Source of the DNA: Emticicia sp. 21SJ11W-3
GTDB lineage: Bacteria > Bacteroidota > Bacteroidia > Cytophagales > Spirosomataceae
Assembly (NCBI RefSeq): GCF_024138715.1
Contig: NZ_CP092074.1
Coordinates: 2,232,001-2,296,000 of the forward strand
Direction of reading: 5' to 3'
DNA: 64,000 nucleotides
The position numbers and the translations under genes are program-made. Shown here one piece after another: positions 61,998 to 64,000 of this stretch. The first letter of the stretch is position 1. Every line of letters begins with the position of its first letter. The notes below the pieces were generated by a model that searched no databases, was not told where the DNA came from, and was given only the letters and a program-made list of their open reading frames with translations.

Positions 61998-62465
61998 TTA
62001 TTTTTTAGATTGTTCCCACTTTTTGAATAAAGCCGGAATTTCTCTACCCATAAACTCCATAAACTGAATAAATTCTTCTAGTTTTTGATTAAACTCTTTG
62101 GTAGCGTGGGGTCTTTGGTCAAGTACCTCACGCATAATATTATTAACCTTGTCGAAGTCAAGAAACTTGGCTTTCATGGTTTCTTTCCAGTCAGACAAAT
62201 TACTTTTAAAATACCTTTTTCTGTCGCCAGGTTTTGTAATATACTCAATTCTGTTCATGTTAAGCAATAAATTAATGGCATTGCTGGTAGCGCTTTTGCT
62301 CAGATTCAGTGCTTCACATATTTCATCAAAGGTCAATTCCAGCCTGTCAGAAACCAGCAGCAGGGCTGCAATTCTGGCAGCTGCCGGTTGTAAGCCCTGC
62401 TCAAACATGAGGCCTACTTTTTCAATAAGTGCTAATTTTTCGTCGCTTAATTTCAAACTGTCCAT
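61998..62465 (-). CDS. GbsR/MarR-family transcriptional regulator
   Basis: A 155-residue winged-helix protein. The N-terminal region (EKVGLMFEQGLQPAAARIAALLLVSD) and the HTH TFDEICEALNLSKSATSNAINLLLNMNRI at about 55-83 are diagnostic of the GbsR branch of MarR-like proteins, followed by the wing (TKPGDRKRYFKS) and a C-terminal dimer helix. It is first in the efflux operon, and its own promoter has a perfect 13-bp inverted repeat on the -33 element. Self-repression is therefore likely; the inducer is unknown. Confidence 0.92.
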   Translation of the reverse strand: MDSLKLSDEKLALIEKVGLMFEQGLQPAAARIAALLLVSDRLELTFDEICEALNLSKSATSNAINLLLNMNRIEYITKPGDRKRYFKSNLSDWKETMKAKFLDFDKVNNIMREVLDQRPHATKEFNQKLEEFIQFMEFMGREIPALFKKWEQSKK

Positions 62466-62485
62466 CGTATCACTGAATAACGTTA

Positions 62486-62516
62486 CAAAAGTAATTGGTT
62501 TTTTTAGTTCTGCAAA
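62486..62516 (-). promoter_or_regulatory. Promoter of the GbsR-efflux operon
   Basis: On the minus strand: TTTG (62516-62513), 19-nt spacer, TACTTTTG (62493-62486), a complete consensus promoter. The start codon lies 21 nt downstream. The -33 element lies in the centre of the inverted repeat below. Confidence 0.75.
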
Positions 62517-62532
62517 TAGAGAACTAAAAAAA
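62499..62532. promoter_or_regulatory. Perfect 13-bp inverted repeat, probable GbsR operator
   Basis: TTTTTTTAGTTCT (62499-62511) and AGAACTAAAAAAA (62520-62532) around an 8-nt spacer that contains the -33 TTTG. A repressor bound here would block RNA polymerase. Confidence 0.78.
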
Positions 62533-62607
62533 GTATAAGAAAGTTTAATATTTACGACAATATCTTTTTTTTGTACAATTTATTGGGCGGGCATTGAAGC
62601 ATTTACT

Positions 62608-63495
62608 CTATATTTGAACCTGGCTGGTCTTTTTTCTGAATTCCTCAGGGGTAATGCCTTCATATTTCTTGAAGAATTTTGTGAAGTAAGAGTTGTCGCT
62701 GAAATTGAGTGCGTAAGAAATCTCAGAAATGCTCTGATTCTGGTTTACCAGCATTCGCTTGGCTTCAAGCAAAATCCGGTTTCTGATAACTTCACCGGCA
62801 GTTATGCCCAGATGTTCTTTGCAAAGGGCATTGAGATGGTTAGGCGTAATGTAGAGCAGCCCGGCATAATCCATCGGTCTTTTAAGGCTTATGTATTGTT
62901 TTTCAACCAATTTCTGGAAATTCTTTAACAAGGTGTAGTTAAAGGCCGGAACACCCGGCAATTTATAAACCTGGGTGTGTTTTTCTATTTCAATAAATGC
63001 CTGCAATAGTAATACACGTACCAGGTCACGGCTGATAGTATTGTTCTGCTGTAACTGCCTGATTGTTTCTTCAAAAATATGGATGATTGTGTCTTTTATC
63101 TCGTCTTGAAGTTGAATGACACCGTCTTCGGCAATGCCGTTGAAAAACGAGAAAGACTCCAGGTAGTCGGGCCTGAGCAGGAAAGATTGAAAAAAGGAGG
63201 TGGAGAAGTTAATAACGTAGCCGTCAACCTCGCCCTCAAAACTCCAGCTATGTACCTGCCCCGGCACCATAAAATAGATTTGATAGGGAATAACCGGGAA
63301 ATTGCTGAAATCGATGGTATGTGAACCACCTCCTTTGGTAAAAAGCAATAAGTGATAAAATGTATGCCTGTGAGCCGAACACAAATTATGATGGGCTTTC
63401 AGATAGTCGGCAAAGCGGCTGACAAGGATATCATCTTCTCTGAAATCTGTCAGATTGCAAATATCAACTATCGGAATTTGATTGGTTGGGCTCAT
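62608..63495 (-). CDS. AraC-family regulator with cupin sensor
   Basis: A 295-residue transcription factor. The N-terminal cupin (about 30-130: HAHNLCSAHRHTFYHLLL-type HRHTFYHLLLFTKGGGSHTIDF, MVPGQVHSW) and the C-terminal double HTH (PMDYAGLLYITPNHLNALCKEHLG and SISEISYALNFSDNSYFTKFFKKYEGITPEEFRK) are clear. It is 11 nt downstream of the DUF983 gene, probably in the same transcript. It points away from the efflux operon promoter, whose direction is the same strand, so it is upstream of it. Confidence 0.92.
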   Translation of the reverse strand: MSPTNQIPIVDICNLTDFREDDILVSRFADYLKAHHNLCSAHRHTFYHLLLFTKGGGSHTIDFSNFPVIPYQIYFMVPGQVHSWSFEGEVDGYVINFSTSFFQSFLLRPDYLESFSFFNGIAEDGVIQLQDEIKDTIIHIFEETIRQLQQNNTISRDLVRVLLLQAFIEIEKHTQVYKLPGVPAFNYTLLKNFQKLVEKQYISLKRPMDYAGLLYITPNHLNALCKEHLGITAGEVIRNRILLEAKRMLVNQNQSISEISYALNFSDNSYFTKFFKKYEGITPEEFRKKTSQVQI

Positions 63496-63506
63496 CCTTT
63501 TTGTGC

Positions 63507-63890
63507 TTAATTAACGGCTTCTTTGTGTTGTGGCTGGTAATCGTTAAAGAACTGTAACCATAAAGACCTTGAGAAACGGTAAAATACCGGAAATAAAATG
63601 AAGGTTACAAGTAAATAGAGCCAGATATAAACCCGCCAGTCTACTCTGGTTTCAAAATACACATAATACGCTACGGTGGCCATCACAAAAAGTGCAATAT
63701 TAAATGCATAGCTCAGATACATTGAACCATAAAAGAAACCCACCTCTTTTTCATATTTCAGGTGGCATTGTGGGCAATGTTTGTGCATGACCGTCATTTT
63801 GCCCAGCGCAAACGGATTTTTAGTTTCAAATATTTCGCCCTCATGGCAACGGGGGCATTTCATTTTTATAGCTGCTTCGAGTTTGTTCAT
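63507..63890 (-). CDS. DUF983 zinc-ribbon membrane protein
   Basis: A 127-residue protein. Two CxxC pairs (CPRCHEGEIF and HCPQCHLKYEKEVGFFYG) form a zinc ribbon, and two hydrophobic helices follow (about 53-110). This is the DUF983 layout, common in Bacteroidota and of unknown role. The start could be ATG at 63890 or the inner MKCPRC ATG at residue 10; the former adds a basic stretch. It precedes an AraC gene by 11 nt. Confidence 0.88.
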   Translation of the reverse strand: MNKLEAAIKMKCPRCHEGEIFETKNPFALGKMTVMHKHCPQCHLKYEKEVGFFYGSMYLSYAFNIALFVMATVAYYVYFETRVDWRVYIWLYLLVTFILFPVFYRFSRSLWLQFFNDYQPQHKEAVN

Positions 63891-63912
63891 TTTGGTTTCT
63901 GTTTTATGCTTA

Positions 63913-63920
63913 CAAAGTTA
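63913..63920 (-). promoter_or_regulatory. -7 element ahead of DUF983
   Basis: TAACTTTG on the minus strand, 22 nt before the ATG. I did not find a clear -33 TTG within the window. Confidence 0.35.
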
Positions 63921-64000
63921 AAGCAGGTAAAACTGAAACTGTGGTAGGCGACATTGAATCTATGGTACTAATTACTGATTTGTATTTTTTTGGGATATAT

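Overview
The window looks like a chromosomal segment of a free-living Bacteroidota bacterium, most likely of the order Cytophagales. The evidence is a type IX secretion (T9SS) type A C-terminal domain on a GH44 glycosidase, TonB receptors with a carboxypeptidase-like N-terminal domain, LytTR/7TM two-component proteins, a DUF6660-type protein, and promoters of the Bacteroidota form (TTTG, 19-nt spacer, TAnnTTTG). The genus cannot be fixed from the sequence alone. I saw no rRNA, tRNA, CRISPR array, insertion sequence or prophage.

Layout from left to right. (1) 1-5.5 kb: the end of guaA, then a minus-strand run tyrA-like, wcaF-like, wecA-like, a small DMT-type membrane protein and a propeller lipoprotein. 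(2) 5.6-11.8 kb: a minus-strand pair of amidohydrolases, divergent from a pabB/pabC-like pair whose reading frames overlap by 65 nt. (3) 11.8-18.5 kb: a minus-strand run of a Gfo/Idh/MocA oxidoreductase, a 1098-residue secreted protein with a large internal duplication, and a PQQ-type dehydrogenase with a cytochrome c domain set inside the propeller. (4) 18.7-23.5 kb: a metal module of DUF6660 protein, TonB receptor and His-rich P1B-type ATPase. (5) 23.6-28.4 kb: a secreted CocE/NonD hydrolase with a possible small membrane-protein ORF in its leader, divergent from hisG, a small conserved protein and hisD. (6) 28.5-36 kb: GH9, Dabb, GH44 with T9SS tail, aldo/keto reductase and sialate O-acetylesterase, a beta-glucan or xyloglucan degradation locus. 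(7) 36-45.6 kb: an SRPBCC protein, a histidine kinase/response regulator/serine hydrolase operon, an S9 peptidase, an AraC regulator, and a PhyH dioxygenase with an aldo/keto reductase. (8) 45.8-55.7 kb: a LacI-type regulator carrying a zinc ribbon, divergent from a six-gene glucuronoxylan operon. (9) 55.8-64 kb: a small secreted unknown, an RND efflux operon led by a GbsR/MarR regulator, then DUF983 and AraC genes.

How the genes work together. In the glucuronoxylan operon GH10 cuts the xylan backbone, GH43 trims xylo-oligosaccharides, GH67 removes (methyl)glucuronic acid and the esterase removes acetyl groups. The SDR and mannonate dehydratase then carry fructuronate and mannonate towards KDG. 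No SusC/SusD pair, uronate isomerase, KDG kinase or sugar permease lies in the window, so transport and the remaining steps must be encoded elsewhere. A tandem GGAAACG-type operator sits between the regulator and the operon. In the efflux operon a 13-bp perfect inverted repeat covers the predicted -33 element of the regulator gene, and a second copy with the same 10-nt arm spacing lies ahead of tolC, which suggests autoregulated and two-point control.

The least explained parts are the duplicated 1098-residue secreted protein, the metal-ligand-less amidohydrolase domains, the GbsR-type operator pair, the possible small membrane-protein ORF ahead of the CocE hydrolase, and the zinc-ribbon LacI regulator.
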